Shown one piece after another: positions 38,400-47,394 of a DNA stretch of 64,000 nt. The notes below the pieces were generated by a model. The model did not search any database. It was not told where the DNA came from and saw nothing but the letters and a program-made list of their open reading frames with translations. Both the position numbers and the translations under genes were made by a program. Source of the stretch: Methylobacterium cerastii (GTDB lineage Bacteria > Pseudomonadota > Alphaproteobacteria > Rhizobiales > Beijerinckiaceae); contig NZ_BPQG01000006.1 in the NCBI RefSeq assembly GCF_022179125.1, positions 124,001 through 188,000 on the forward strand. Direction: 5' to 3'. How positions within the stretch are numbered: position 1 is the first letter of the stretch; every line of letters begins with the position of its first letter.

Positions 38400-39245
38400 T
38401 CAACCGACCTTCCCGATCACTTCACACCGGAACGCGCCGTAGGCGCCGCGGGCGAGGCGGTCGGCCAGGGCCGGGAGGAACAGGGCGGCTTCCTCGGCGA
38501 GCCGCCAGGGCGGGTTGACCACGATCAGGCCGTTGCCGGTGAGCCGCGTGTCGTCGGGCCGATCGATCATCAGGTCGAGGCGGAGCGCCGGGCGGACGAG
38601 GGCGCCGTCGAGCACGCCCGCCATGCGATCGACGGCGGCGAGGTTCTTGATCGGATACCACGCCAGGAACACGCCGGTCGGCCACTTCGCCACCGCCTTG
38701 GCGAGGTGCGCGCCGAGGCGGTCGATCTCGCCCGGCACCTCGTAGGGCGGGTCGATCAGGACGAGACCGCGGCGCTCGGGCGGCGGGATCATCGCGTTCA
38801 GCGCGGTCCAGCCGTCGAGGTGGAGCACCTTGGTGCGGGCGTGTTCGTTGAAGCGCTCGCGCAGCACCGCATGGTCGGCGGGATGGAGCTCGACGAAGAC
38901 GCCCTGGTCCTCGGCGCGCAGGAACTCGCGGATCAGCGCCGGCGAGCCGGGATAGGTCGTGGCACCGTGGCGCGCCCGGACCGCGGCGACGGCGGCGCGA
39001 TAGGGCGTCAGCAGGTCCTCGACCGCTTCCGGGAACGGATCGTCGAGACGGCCCCAGCCGTCCAGCCATTCGGCGGTGCGGCCGGCCTCGTCGGCGGTGA
39101 GGTCGTAGAAGCCGAGGCCCGCATGGGTGTCGACGGCGCGGAAGGGAGCGGGCTTCAGGCAAAGGTGCGCGAGCACCCGCGTCAGCACGAGGTGCTTGAG
39201 CACGTCCGCGAAGTTGCCGGCATGGAAGGCGTGGCGATAGTTCAT
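38400..39245 (-). CDS. rlmJ: 23S rRNA (adenine-2030-N6) methyltransferase
   Basis: Methylates A2030 of 23S rRNA using SAM. 281 residues, family length. Seen: MNYRHAFHAGNFADVLKHLV at the start (diagnostic), THAGLGFYDL (SAM loop), LIDPPYEVPGE (the DPPY catalytic motif) and a C-terminal VVNPPWRLAEEA. The gene is intact and stands alone; no partner is implied. Confidence 0.95.
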   Translation of the reverse strand: MNYRHAFHAGNFADVLKHLVLTRVLAHLCLKPAPFRAVDTHAGLGFYDLTADEAGRTAEWLDGWGRLDDPFPEAVEDLLTPYRAAVAAVRARHGATTYPGSPALIREFLRAEDQGVFVELHPADHAVLRERFNEHARTKVLHLDGWTALNAMIPPPERRGLVLIDPPYEVPGEIDRLGAHLAKAVAKWPTGVFLAWYPIKNLAAVDRMAGVLDGALVRPALRLDLMIDRPDDTRLTGNGLIVVNPPWRLAEEAALFLPALADRLARGAYGAFRCEVIGKVG

Positions 39246-39310
39246 GTCCGCTGATCAAGCGGATCGCGCGGCCCGGGTCCAGCCGTCCGGCGCGGATTTC
39301 ACCGCGAGGA

Positions 39311-39997
39311 TCAGCGCGCGGCGCCGACCGTGATCTCGGGCGAGCGGCAATTGCCGCGCGCGACCTCCGGGCAGGAGGCGAAGCCGCGCAGGTCCTTGGT
39401 GAAGCAGATCCGCACCTCCTGCAGCTGCCCGCGGGCGCAGGACACCGCCATCATGTCCGGCCGCAGACCCTGGTTCGCGGTCACGAACTGCCGGGCGATC
39501 TCGATCGGCGCCAGGCGGCGCTCGGAGCCCGAGGTCTTGAGGTCGTCGGGAATCGTCACCGCCAGGCGTGCGGTCCGCGCGGCGTTGAAGTAGGCGGTCG
39601 GGTCGAGGCCGGAGCAGGTGCCGTGCTTGCGCCACTCGTAGCGGGCCAGCCCCTCGCTCGGGTAGACCTGGCCGGCCACCTCCATCGCCTGCGGGGTCGG
39701 CGAGCGCTGCACGGCCGAGCAGTTCTGCGGATAGCCGCGGGTGTATTGCGGCCACAGCCCGTGCACCACGAAGCCGAGGCCGCGCCCGGCCGCGCATTGG
39801 CGGTCGTCGCGCTGGCCGGCGGTCTCGCAATAGGTCGGCGACCAGGACAGGGCCAGGACGTAGAAGTCGAAGCTGCCGGGCGCGTCGTTGCCGCGGCCGT
39901 AGCCGCCGTAATCCTGAGCCTGCGCGCCTGCCGTGAGGAGGCCGGCCGTCAAGGCGGCGGAGCGGGCAGCCGCGATTGCGAGGCCGGCACGCCTCAC
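39311..39997 (-). CDS. Secreted ribonuclease T2
   Basis: Cleaves single-stranded RNA through a 2',3'-cyclic phosphate. 228 residues from GTG 39997. A signal peptide with core AIAAARSAALTAGLLTAGAQA ends about residue 28. The two catalytic blocks are CAS I, FVVHGLWPQ (His79), and CAS II, YEWRKHGTCSG (Glu121, Lys124, His125). Eight or more cysteines fit a disulfide-bonded extracytoplasmic enzyme. The start codon overlaps the stop of the upstream lipoprotein gene (GTGA), so the two are translationally coupled. Likely periplasmic; substrate in vivo unknown, perhaps environmental RNA scavenging. Confidence 0.92.
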   Translation of the reverse strand: MRRAGLAIAAARSAALTAGLLTAGAQAQDYGGYGRGNDAPGSFDFYVLALSWSPTYCETAGQRDDRQCAAGRGLGFVVHGLWPQYTRGYPQNCSAVQRSPTPQAMEVAGQVYPSEGLARYEWRKHGTCSGLDPTAYFNAARTARLAVTIPDDLKTSGSERRLAPIEIARQFVTANQGLRPDMMAVSCARGQLQEVRICFTKDLRGFASCPEVARGNCRSPEITVGAAR

Positions 39998-40461
39998 GGG
40001 CGTGCCATGCGGCAGGCGGTGGCGTAGGCGTAGCTCAGGTCGCGGTCGAGGCCGTGGACGCAGAACTCGACGCCCCAGGTCGCGCCGATGATGCCGAGGC
40101 TCTCGCGCACGGAATAGTCGACCTTGCGGCGGACGCCGTCCGAGGTGGTGGCGGTCGCGCTGCAGAACCGGCGCGGGATGTAGTCGAGGCCCCACGGCCG
40201 CCACGCCGTCCGCTCGATCGTGTCGTAGGACACGATCGTCAGGGACGAGTTCCAGAACTTCGCCTCCTTCTCGGCGAACTGCGTCGAGACCTTCTCCAGC
40301 ACGCCCGCATCCTGGCAGGCCGGGATGTTCGCGTCGAACGGGAAGGCGCGCTCCTCGGAGGGCTCGATGTCCTCCCGCGCCGAGCGCGCGAAGGCCGGCT
40401 GGAGGCAGCCGGCGAGGGTGAGGCCGACGCCGACGGCGACCGAGAGAGCGTTCGAGCGCAT
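39994..40461 (-). CDS. Putative lipoprotein coupled to RNase T2
   Basis: 155 residues from ATG 40461; an ATG 30 bp upstream lacks a ribosome site. LTLAGC places a lipobox with Cys19, but no Sec-like type is otherwise special. The mature part has four further cysteines (ACQDAG, FCSATA, FCVHG, TACRMA) and the conserved-looking YIPRRFCSA and GATWGVEFCVHGLD. That pattern suits a disulfide-stabilised periplasmic domain. No family recognised. Its stop overlaps the RNase T2 start by 4 bp (GTGA), which suggests a shared task such as an inhibitor, chaperone or anchor of the nuclease (inference). Confidence 0.7.
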   Translation of the reverse strand: MRSNALSVAVGVGLTLAGCLQPAFARSAREDIEPSEERAFPFDANIPACQDAGVLEKVSTQFAEKEAKFWNSSLTIVSYDTIERTAWRPWGLDYIPRRFCSATATTSDGVRRKVDYSVRESLGIIGATWGVEFCVHGLDRDLSYAYATACRMARP

Positions 40462-40599
40462 GGCGGGTGCTTTCCGCGAGGTGTCCTGCATCCGGCGACG
40501 TTGGCCCGGGGCACGCTCAAGTCAAGCCGGACGACCTTGGCGGCCACGCTTTCGCGATCCGGTGGGGCACGCGAGGCACACTCGTCGCTTCCTTGGCGC

Positions 40600-41622
40600 T
40601 CAGTAGATCGGCCCCGACGACAGCCCGGGGGCGGCCAGCGAAAGCGGCTCCTCGAATCCGCCCGGGTCTTCGCCGGGCAGGGCCGCCGCGACGCGCGGGG
40701 CGGGTCGTGCCGGCATCGGGCGCGGTGCGGGCGCCGAGGCGTAGGCCGAGGGCGCGACCGGGCGGGCCGGCGCGCGGGCGACCTGCGTCGGGCTCGCGGC
40801 GCGCGACGTCGGCGAGGCGCCGTAGGGATCGTCCTCCTCGATATCCACCGGGGCCTGCGGCGGCGCCGGCTGGCGCTCGGGCGGGCGGGGGCGGGACATC
40901 GGCCGCGGGTTGTCGGAGCCGAGCTGCGGCGTGAACTTGATCAGCGGCTGGCAGATCCGCTTCAGCCCGCGCGGGTCGTGGCGGGCGAGGTCCACGTGGA
41001 TGTGGTCGTAGTGGAACACGTTGGAGCCCGGCGCCAGCACGGTGGTGAAGCGCTGGCACGCGCCGAGGAAAACCTCGCGCAGGAAACCCTGCTCGGCTTC
41101 GGTGCCGCGCCAACCGCCCTTGACGGTGATGACGTAGCCGTCGGCGAGCTTGAACGACATCACGTCGATCGCGTTGCCGAAGGAGTGCTCGGAGAGCTTG
41201 GCGCCGACCTGGTTGTTCCTCCCGCGGCAGGCGTAGGAGCCGGCGTTGATCTCGGCGACCGGCTGCCCGAAATACAGGGCGGCGGCCGGCTGGATTGTGT
41301 CGGCGAGCCAGGCCTCGGCCTCGGCCAGCGCCGGGCAGCCGAGCGTCATCTTCTGCTTCAGGATCACGGCGCCGCCGCCCAGCCGCGTCACCCGGAACGG
41401 CTGGGTCATGCCGCAGGGGCCGGGTCCGTCGATCTCCTTGGCCGGCACGACGAACTCGGTCGGCTCGACCAGCTTCTTGGCCAGGCACACCTGTTCCGCC
41501 TGGTCGCGCCAGGCGTCGCGGCGCTCAAACTTGTTGATCGCACAGCCGGTGAGCCCCGCGCCGAACAGCGCAAGGGCGGAGAACGCGAGTACGCTACGCC
41601 ACATGGTGCGGAGAATGCTCAC
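40600..41622 (-). CDS. Extensin-like lipoprotein (DUF/PF06904 type)
   Basis: 340 residues from GTG 41622; ATG 41604 is an equally good alternative. Lipobox LTGC. The extensin-like domain spans about residues 45-240: CGMTQPFRVTRLGGG, MTLGCPALAEAEAWL, SYACRGRNNQVGAKLSEHSF, and HYDHIHVDLARHD, with His/Asp residues of a D-Ala-D-Ala peptidase-like metal centre. The final ~100 residues are a proline/alanine-rich low-complexity tail (RPRPPERQPAPPQAPV). Likely a cell-envelope protein of the outer membrane or periplasm acting on or binding peptidoglycan (inference). Confidence 0.85.
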   Translation of the reverse strand: MSILRTMWRSVLAFSALALFGAGLTGCAINKFERRDAWRDQAEQVCLAKKLVEPTEFVVPAKEIDGPGPCGMTQPFRVTRLGGGAVILKQKMTLGCPALAEAEAWLADTIQPAAALYFGQPVAEINAGSYACRGRNNQVGAKLSEHSFGNAIDVMSFKLADGYVITVKGGWRGTEAEQGFLREVFLGACQRFTTVLAPGSNVFHYDHIHVDLARHDPRGLKRICQPLIKFTPQLGSDNPRPMSRPRPPERQPAPPQAPVDIEEDDPYGASPTSRAASPTQVARAPARPVAPSAYASAPAPRPMPARPAPRVAAALPGEDPGGFEEPLSLAAPGLSSGPIY

Positions 41623-41803
41623 GATCGCGTAAATGCGGTGCTAACGCTGCCGCCGTCGCGACGCGGGCCTTCGCATGGTAGGGCCTGCAAATGGCGGTCG
41701 CGTTCGTGCCATCGCGCATGAAACCTGCACGGGCTTGCGCGCCGCTGTCGCCGGCGCCGCCCCCGAACCGATAAGTCCAAGTCGCTCAAGTCAAGGACGC
41801 GTG

Positions 41804-43039
41804 ATGCTCTCGTTGGTCGACCTGCGCCGCCGCATCGAAGCCGGCACCCTCACGCCCGAGGGCGCGATCCGGCTGTCGCAGGAGGCGATCCTCGCGCGCG
41901 ATCCTGTGGTGCGCGCCACGGTGGTCACCGATCCCGCCCCCGCCGTCACCGATGCCGGACCGCTCGCCGGGATCGCGGTGGGCGTGAAGGACATCATCGA
42001 CACCGCCGCGATGCCGACGCAGATGGGCTCGCCGATCTACGAGGGCTGGCAGCCGAAGACCGACGCCCCGATCGTGATGCGCCTGAAGGCCCTCGGCGCG
42101 GTGGTGCTGGCCAAGACCACGACCTCGCCCTTCGCCAGCGTCGACCCCACCGAGACCACGAATCCGCACGATCCCGGCCACACGCCCGGTGGCTCCTCGG
42201 CGGGCTCGGCCGCCGCGGTCGGGGCCGGGATGCTGCCGCTGGCGCTCGGCACGCAGACCGGCGGCTCGGTGATCCGCCCGGCAAGCTTCTGCGGCTGCGC
42301 CGCGATCAAGCCCTCGTTCCGGCTGCTGCCCACGGTCGGCGTCAAGACGTTCTCGTGGGCGCTCGACACGCTCGGCCTGTTCGGCGCCGGCGTCGGCGAC
42401 GTCGCCCACGCGCTGGCCCTGATCGCCGCCCGCCCGGCAATCGACCTGGGCGGCACCCCGCCCGGCACGCCGCGGGTGATGGTCGTGACGCAGGACTTCG
42501 CCGAGGCTCCCGCGCCGGAGGCGAAAAGCGCGCTCGACCGGGCGCGGCAGGCCGCCGAGCGCGCGGGCGCGCTGGTGCGCGACTTCGCGTTGCCGCCGGA
42601 ATTCGCGGCCGCGTTCGAGAGCCACGGGACGATCCAGGATTTCGAGGCGCGCCAGGCGCTTGCCTGGGAATACGCCCACCATCGCGACGCCTTGAGCCCG
42701 CGGCTCGGGCCGCAGCTCGACGCCGCGCAGGGGCTGGACGCCGCCGCCTACGACGACGCGCGCCGCAAGGCGCACCGGGCGCGGCGCCTCCTCAAGACGC
42801 TGTTCTCGGACTTCGACGCGATCCTGACCTATTCGGCCCCCGGCTTCGCCCCGCGGACGCTGGCCTCCACCGGTGACGCCCGCTTCAACCGCCTGTGGAC
42901 GCTGATGGGCGTGCCCTGCGTGAACGTGCCGGTGCCGGGCGACGGCCTGCCGGTCGGCGTGCAGGTCATCGCGCGGTTCGGCGGCGACGGGCGCGCGCTC
43001 GCCGTCGCCGCGATGATCGAGGGCGCCCTGGAACGCTAG
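41804..43039 (+). CDS. Amidase signature family protein
   Basis: 411 residues from ATG 41804, AAGGA 8 nt upstream. The Ser-cisSer-Lys triad is visible: Lys in AGIAVGVKDIIDT, cis-Ser in GHTPGGSSAGSAAAVGAG, and Ser in GTQTGGSVIRPASF. Shorter than GatA, with no gat partner genes nearby, so a general amidase (aryl/aliphatic amide or hydantoin-type) is more likely than a tRNA amidotransferase subunit. The stop codon TAG runs directly into a dispersed repeat. Confidence 0.88.
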   Translation: MLSLVDLRRRIEAGTLTPEGAIRLSQEAILARDPVVRATVVTDPAPAVTDAGPLAGIAVGVKDIIDTAAMPTQMGSPIYEGWQPKTDAPIVMRLKALGAVVLAKTTTSPFASVDPTETTNPHDPGHTPGGSSAGSAAAVGAGMLPLALGTQTGGSVIRPASFCGCAAIKPSFRLLPTVGVKTFSWALDTLGLFGAGVGDVAHALALIAARPAIDLGGTPPGTPRVMVVTQDFAEAPAPEAKSALDRARQAAERAGALVRDFALPPEFAAAFESHGTIQDFEARQALAWEYAHHRDALSPRLGPQLDAAQGLDAAAYDDARRKAHRARRLLKTLFSDFDAILTYSAPGFAPRTLASTGDARFNRLWTLMGVPCVNVPVPGDGLPVGVQVIARFGGDGRALAVAAMIEGALER

Positions 43040-43141
43040 AGCATTTTCCGTAATCTCTGGATCACTGAAAATGCTCTAACCTGCTGTGTGGTCGCATTTT
43101 CTTCACGCGAGCCGGCATCCACCTCGCTTGAAAATGCTTTA
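43037..43141. repeat. Dispersed GCATTTTC-type repeat, copy 2 (inverted)
   Basis: Starts TAGAGCATTTTCC at the amidase stop. It carries an 11-bp inverted repeat (AGAGCATTTTC / GAAAATGCTCT, 43038-43076). A second half, 43085-43140, is the reverse complement of the copy at 28833-28897, with CACGCGAGCCGGCATCCAC in common apart from single changes. The hairpin could terminate both convergent neighbours. Confidence 0.8.
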
Positions 43142-43146
43142 GCGCC

Positions 43147-44343
43147 TCAGACCGTGGCGTCCTCGCCGAGCGTGTCCTCGACGTAGAGCTGCTCCAGCAG
43201 CACCTTGATCACCGCCATCATCGGCAGGGCCAGCGCGATGCCCCACAGGCCGAAGATCACGCCGAGCACGAGCTGCCCGGCGAAGATCGTGGCCGGCGGG
43301 ATGTCGAGGGCGCGCTTCTGGATGAACGGGGTGAGCCCGTAGCTCTCCAGGCACTGCACCGCCAGGTAGACGCCGAGCGCGCCGAGCAGCGCGTTCGTCC
43401 CCGAGGCGAGGCTCGCCAGAAGGATGATCACGCCGGCGAGCAGGGGCCCGACCGTCGGCACGAAGGCCAGCAGGCCCGCCTGCAGCCCGAGGATCAAGGA
43501 GCCGCCGATACCGAGGAAGCTGAGGCCGGCCCAGATGCAGACGAAGATCACCGCCATCGTGATCAGCTGGCCGAACAGCCAGTGCCGCAGGGTCTCTCCG
43601 GCGCCGTCGAGCACCTTGGCCCAGCGCCCGCGCTTCTTCGGCGGGATGAAGCGCAGCACCCCGTCGCGGTAGCTGCCCGGGTCGGCGGCGAAGGACAGGC
43701 CGAGGAACACGATCACCAGCACGTTGCCGAGCGCGCTGAACAACCCGACGAGCACCGTGGCCGCCGGGCCGAGGACATTGCCGGCATCCGACAGCAGCGA
43801 GCTGGGGCTCTTGATCGCACCGGAAGCGAGGCCGGCGAGCCCGCCGGACTTCTTGTCGTCGTCCTTCGGCGCGGGCTTCTCGTCCTTACCGGGGCCGTTC
43901 TGGCCCGTGCCGTTCTGCCCCTTGTCGTCCGAGCCGCCGCCCGGTTCGAGCATCGGCAGGTCGATCCCGTAGGAGGACAACCACCCGGTGACGGTGCCCG
44001 CCTGGCCCTTGATCGTCTGGCCGAGGTCGCGGCCCTGCTGCACCACCGTGGCGCCGCCGAACCCGATCAGGCCGATGGCCGCGGCCGCCACCGCGAGGCT
44101 GGCGATTGTCAGCCTCAGGCCGCGGGGCAGGGGCAGGAGGTGGCCGAGGCCGCGGGTGAGCCCGTCGAGGAACACCCCGAGCAGCACCCCGGCGAAGACC
44201 AGGAACAGGGTGCCCACCGACATCCAGGCCAGCGCCAGGAACGCCACGAACGACACCACGGCGATGCCGGATACGGCGAGCGGCAGGGTTCCCCGCCACG
44301 GGCCCACGGGGCCGGCGAACGCTTCGGTCTTGGGCTCGGCCAT
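43147..44343 (-). CDS. AI-2E / PerM-family transporter
   Basis: 398 residues from ATG 44343. Eight or so membrane helices in the usual 2-1-5 pattern. Between the second and third lies a hydrophilic, glycine/aspartate/lysine-rich loop (GGGSDDKGQNGTGQNGPGKD, about residues 130-160). The C-terminal half shows LLAFVPTVGPLLAGVIILLA and QCLESYGLTPFIQKRAL, hallmark of the family. Members export autoinducer-2, act as Na+/H+ antiporters or have no known role; the substrate is not deducible. Ends 6 bp from the dispersed repeat. Confidence 0.85.
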   Translation of the reverse strand: MAEPKTEAFAGPVGPWRGTLPLAVSGIAVVSFVAFLALAWMSVGTLFLVFAGVLLGVFLDGLTRGLGHLLPLPRGLRLTIASLAVAAAAIGLIGFGGATVVQQGRDLGQTIKGQAGTVTGWLSSYGIDLPMLEPGGGSDDKGQNGTGQNGPGKDEKPAPKDDDKKSGGLAGLASGAIKSPSSLLSDAGNVLGPAATVLVGLFSALGNVLVIVFLGLSFAADPGSYRDGVLRFIPPKKRGRWAKVLDGAGETLRHWLFGQLITMAVIFVCIWAGLSFLGIGGSLILGLQAGLLAFVPTVGPLLAGVIILLASLASGTNALLGALGVYLAVQCLESYGLTPFIQKRALDIPPATIFAGQLVLGVIFGLWGIALALPMMAVIKVLLEQLYVEDTLGEDATV

Positions 44344-44401
44344 GTCGTCTTTCGTAACTGATGCGAGGTCGGCGCTCACGAGCGCTTGTGCGGCGTCGCG
44401 G

Positions 44402-44935
44402 TCAACCCTCGGTCGTCGCGGCGTCACCGAGGATCGCGGCCCAGCGCGCGGCGGCCGCGTCGTCCGCCTCCGCCGCCTCGACCCAGCCGCCCTTCGTCCC
44501 GTCGATCAGGTGCTCGCGCTTCCAGAACGGGGCCCGGGTCTTCAGATAGTCCATCAGGAAGCTCGCCGCCTCGAAGGCCGCGACGCGGTGGCTCGACGCG
44601 GTGATCACCAGCACGATGCCGTCGCCCGGCGCCACGAGGCCGTAGCGGTGGATCACCCGGACCGCCTGCAGCGGCCAGCGCGCCTCGGCCGCCGCAGCCA
44701 CCCGCCCGATCTCGGCCTCGGCCATGCCGGGATAATGCTCCAGCTCGAGCGCCTCGAGCCGTCCGCCCTCGTCGCGGCACAGCCCCGTGAAGGTGACGAC
44801 CGCGCCGGCGCGGCCGGCGAGCCGCCCGTTCAGCGCGGCGATCTCGGCGGCCACGTCGAACGGCGCGGCCTGGATCGCGACGGTGGGCAGGGGCGCGGCG
44901 CTTGGTGCGGCGGAGGGCGGAGGAGCGGGCGACAT
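44402..44935 (-). CDS. moaE: Molybdopterin synthase catalytic subunit
   Basis: Transfers sulfur from MoaD thiocarboxylate to precursor Z in molybdopterin synthesis. 177 residues from ATG 44935; a start at 45013 would overlap the divergent gene's leader and add a non-family stretch. Seen: GAVVTFTGLCRDE, LELEHYPGMAEAEI, RYGLVAPGDGIVLVI, SSHRVAAFEAASFLMDYLK and FWKREHL, which are the MoaE core. moaD, which normally adjoins it, is not next to it here. The AI-2E gene follows 58 bp downstream. Confidence 0.95.
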   Translation of the reverse strand: MSPAPPPSAAPSAAPLPTVAIQAAPFDVAAEIAALNGRLAGRAGAVVTFTGLCRDEGGRLEALELEHYPGMAEAEIGRVAAAAEARWPLQAVRVIHRYGLVAPGDGIVLVITASSHRVAAFEAASFLMDYLKTRAPFWKREHLIDGTKGGWVEAAEADDAAAARWAAILGDAATTEG

Positions 44936-45084
44936 CGGGTTCTCGGCGCGGCGCAGCGGGGTGACGGTGACGGTGGCGCGACGACGAAACACGCTTGCGC
45001 CTGACTCGGCCATCGCCTGCGCCTATATGGCATATCGGCTCGCCGCCAGAAGGCGTGGGCCGATCGGCCCCGAAGGACGAAGAC

Positions 45085-46104
45085 GTGACGCCCGAACTGA
45101 TCCTTCCCTATGACGGCGTCCTGCCGGAATTCATCAGCCGCCCGGTCTGGTGCGGGCGCGGCAGCACCGCCATCGGCGCCGTGCGCCTCGGCAGCCAGGC
45201 CTGGATCGGCGACGACGGCGTGATCCGCGCGGACGGGCAGCCGGTCACCCTCGGCGACCGGTTCTGGCTCGGGCACCGCTCCACCGTCCACATCGCCACC
45301 TTCACCCACGGCACCACCGTCGGCGACAGGGTCACGGTGGGGCGCAACAGCGTGGTGCACGCCTGCACGGTCGGCTCCGACGTGGTGATCGAGGACGACG
45401 TCGTGATCCTCGACGGGGCCAGCATCGGCGACGGCGCGGTGATCGAGGCCGGCGCGACGGTGTTTCCGCGGGCGCAGCTCGCCGGCGGCTTCGTCTACGC
45501 CGGCAGCCCGGCCAAGCCGCAGCGCCCGATCGACCGGGCCGAGATCGACGAGCGCGCCGAGCGCCTGCGCGAGGCCGCGGGCGACCCGGCGCCCGTCGCG
45601 GCCGGCGATCCGCCGGAGGTGGAGGACACGGTCTACGTCGCCAGCACGGCCCGCGTCCGCGGACGCGTCAGCCTCGGTGCCGGATCGAGCGTGCTGTTCT
45701 CCTGCGACCTCCACGCCGAGGTCGGGCCGATCCTCGTCGGCGCCGACACCAACATCCAGGACAACACCGTGATCCGCACCCGCGGGGAGGGCGTCGTCAT
45801 CGGCCGCGACACCACCATCGGCCACAACGTCCGCATCGGCGACAGCCGCATCGGCGCCCGCTCGCTGATCGGCATCGGCGCCTCGGTCGCCCCAGGCACG
45901 GTCATCGCCGACGACGTCATGCTGGCGGCAGGGAGTACCACCGATCCCGGCCAGCTCCTCGAAGGCGGCTACCTCTGGGGCGGCCGCCCGGCCCGCATCC
46001 TCGCCCCGCTGGACGCCGAGAAGCGCGCGATGATGGTCCGGATCGTCGAGGGCTATTGCGAGCACGGACGGGAATACCGGAAGGCCGAAGCCGGCCGGGG
46101 GTAA
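45085..46104 (+). CDS. Tandem gamma-carbonic-anhydrase-like hexapeptide-repeat protein
   Basis: 339 residues from GTG 45085 with AAGGA about 8 nt upstream. It is two left-handed beta-helix domains in one chain (about residues 20-145 and 180-300), instead of the ~175-residue single domain of YrdA/CaiE-type proteins. In the first, two of the three expected zinc ligands survive (His69, His92), while the third position is Arg87 in VTVGRNSVVH. In the second, NIQDNTVIRT has Arg231 for His, and the GHxxxLHGC segment is shortened, leaving His247. Both zinc sites look incomplete, so carbonic anhydrase activity is doubtful. Ends KAEAGRG. Function unknown. Confidence 0.8.
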   Translation: MTPELILPYDGVLPEFISRPVWCGRGSTAIGAVRLGSQAWIGDDGVIRADGQPVTLGDRFWLGHRSTVHIATFTHGTTVGDRVTVGRNSVVHACTVGSDVVIEDDVVILDGASIGDGAVIEAGATVFPRAQLAGGFVYAGSPAKPQRPIDRAEIDERAERLREAAGDPAPVAAGDPPEVEDTVYVASTARVRGRVSLGAGSSVLFSCDLHAEVGPILVGADTNIQDNTVIRTRGEGVVIGRDTTIGHNVRIGDSRIGARSLIGIGASVAPGTVIADDVMLAAGSTTDPGQLLEGGYLWGGRPARILAPLDAEKRAMMVRIVEGYCEHGREYRKAEAGRG

Positions 46105-46420
46105 GCGCGGGGCGCGCACGAACCCCGCCGCGGCCACCGATTGCCCGGCTTCGGTGCTGTCCAAGGTGCGCGCATCCCCTCGCCCCGCCTGCGGGGAGAG
46201 GGCTTTGCCGACCTCGTCGTCGGCGAAGCGAGGCCGCAGCCGAGGGTGAGGGGGCTTCGACGGGGAAGCCTCATCCGGCACCTTCCCCTCACCGCCGCGT
46301 CGGCTCCGCCTCCGCTTCCTGCAGGCGCGACGCGGTGCCTGCAGGCCTCTCCCCGCCCGCGGGGAGAGGGGGCGTCTCTTCCTTCAGATCAAGCCTGCGT
46401 CAATCCGCGAACGCCCTACC
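46105..46420. repeat. 316-bp spacer with palindromic CTCCCCGC/GCGGGGAG repeats
   Basis: The first palindrome is CCCCTCGCCCCGC ... GCGGGGAGAGG (46176-46203). The second is CCTCTCCCCGC (46346-46356), an exact complement of 46359-46369 around a 2-nt loop. Between them, CGGCGAAGCG and CGTCGG inverted fragments and a GGTGAGGGGG block give a REP-cluster look. They lie between convergent genes and probably terminate both. Confidence 0.7.
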
Positions 46421-47347
46421 TCAATCCTCCAGCCCGATCAGCTGGAAGCTGGTGTGGAGGTCGTTCGACATCGGCACGTTGAGGCGCTCGCCGTTCGGCA
46501 GGCGCTTGAGGAACCAGCGCTCGTAGGTCCAGCGCAGCTCGCGGCTCTCGGCGAGGCGGCTGAAGGTGGCGGCGACCGCGCCGGCCATCTCCGGGTCGTC
46601 CTTGCGGAACATGATGCCGTAGGGCTCGAACGAGAGCTTGTCCGGCAGCACCGTGTACTTGGCGCCGTCGGTCCCGTCGTTGGCGATCAGGCCGTAGAGC
46701 AGGATGTCGTCGGTGGCGAAGGCGTCGGCCCGGCCGTCCTTGACCATGGCGTAGGATTCCGCGTGGTCCTTTCCGGTCAGGATCTCGGCCTGCAGCTTGA
46801 GCTTGGCCAGGATATCGCGCACGGCGCGCTCGTTGGTGGTGCCGGCCGTGACGACGACCTTCTTGCCGCCCAGCTCGCGATAGGACGCGATCGCCGAGGC
46901 CCGCGGCACCAGAAGCTTCGTCGCGCTGATGAACGTCACCGGCGAGAACGCCGCCGTGCGGCGGCGTTCGGCGTTGGCGGTGGTCGAGCCGCATTCGAGG
47001 TCGACCCTTCCCTCGGACACCGCCGCGAACCGCGTCTCGGAGGTCACCGGCTCGTAGCGGACCTTCAGGTCGGTGCGCCCGGTCTCGCGGCCGATCTCGT
47101 CGACGATCTCGCCGCAGAGGTCGATCGCGTAGCCGATCGGGCGCGGGCTGCCGTCGGCCCGCTTGCCCTCGACGAAGGAGAACGGGACCGAGCTGGTGCG
47201 GTAGCCGATCACCACCTCGCCCTTGGCGGCGATGGTCTTGAGCGAGCCGGTGAGCACGTCGACCGCCCCCGCCGGCCCGGGCGTCGCGATGAGCCCGACC
47301 GCTATCAGCCCCGCCGCCAACGCCGCGATCACCTTGCCTGACGCCAT
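46421..47347 (-). CDS. Glutamate/aspartate-type ABC substrate-binding protein, orphan
   Basis: 308 residues from ATG 47347, AGGAG 8 nt upstream. Signal peptide about residues 1-28 (LIAVGLIATPGPAGA). The fold is the GltI-type polar amino-acid binding protein (VVIGYRTSSVPFSFVEG, DLECGSTTANAERRR, KDHAESYAMVKDGRADAF). It is a paralog of the gltI gene at 55031, with matching motifs throughout, but no permease or ATPase gene is adjacent. Instead it lies 47 bp downstream of gltP on the same strand. It could feed the GltJK permease 8 kb away or sense glutamate (inference). Confidence 0.88.
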   Translation of the reverse strand: MASGKVIAALAAGLIAVGLIATPGPAGAVDVLTGSLKTIAAKGEVVIGYRTSSVPFSFVEGKRADGSPRPIGYAIDLCGEIVDEIGRETGRTDLKVRYEPVTSETRFAAVSEGRVDLECGSTTANAERRRTAAFSPVTFISATKLLVPRASAIASYRELGGKKVVVTAGTTNERAVRDILAKLKLQAEILTGKDHAESYAMVKDGRADAFATDDILLYGLIANDGTDGAKYTVLPDKLSFEPYGIMFRKDDPEMAGAVAATFSRLAESRELRWTYERWFLKRLPNGERLNVPMSNDLHTSFQLIGLED

Positions 47348-47394
47348 CGCGATACTCCTGGATACGGCAGGCAAAGCCCGGTCGGGACGGAGGC

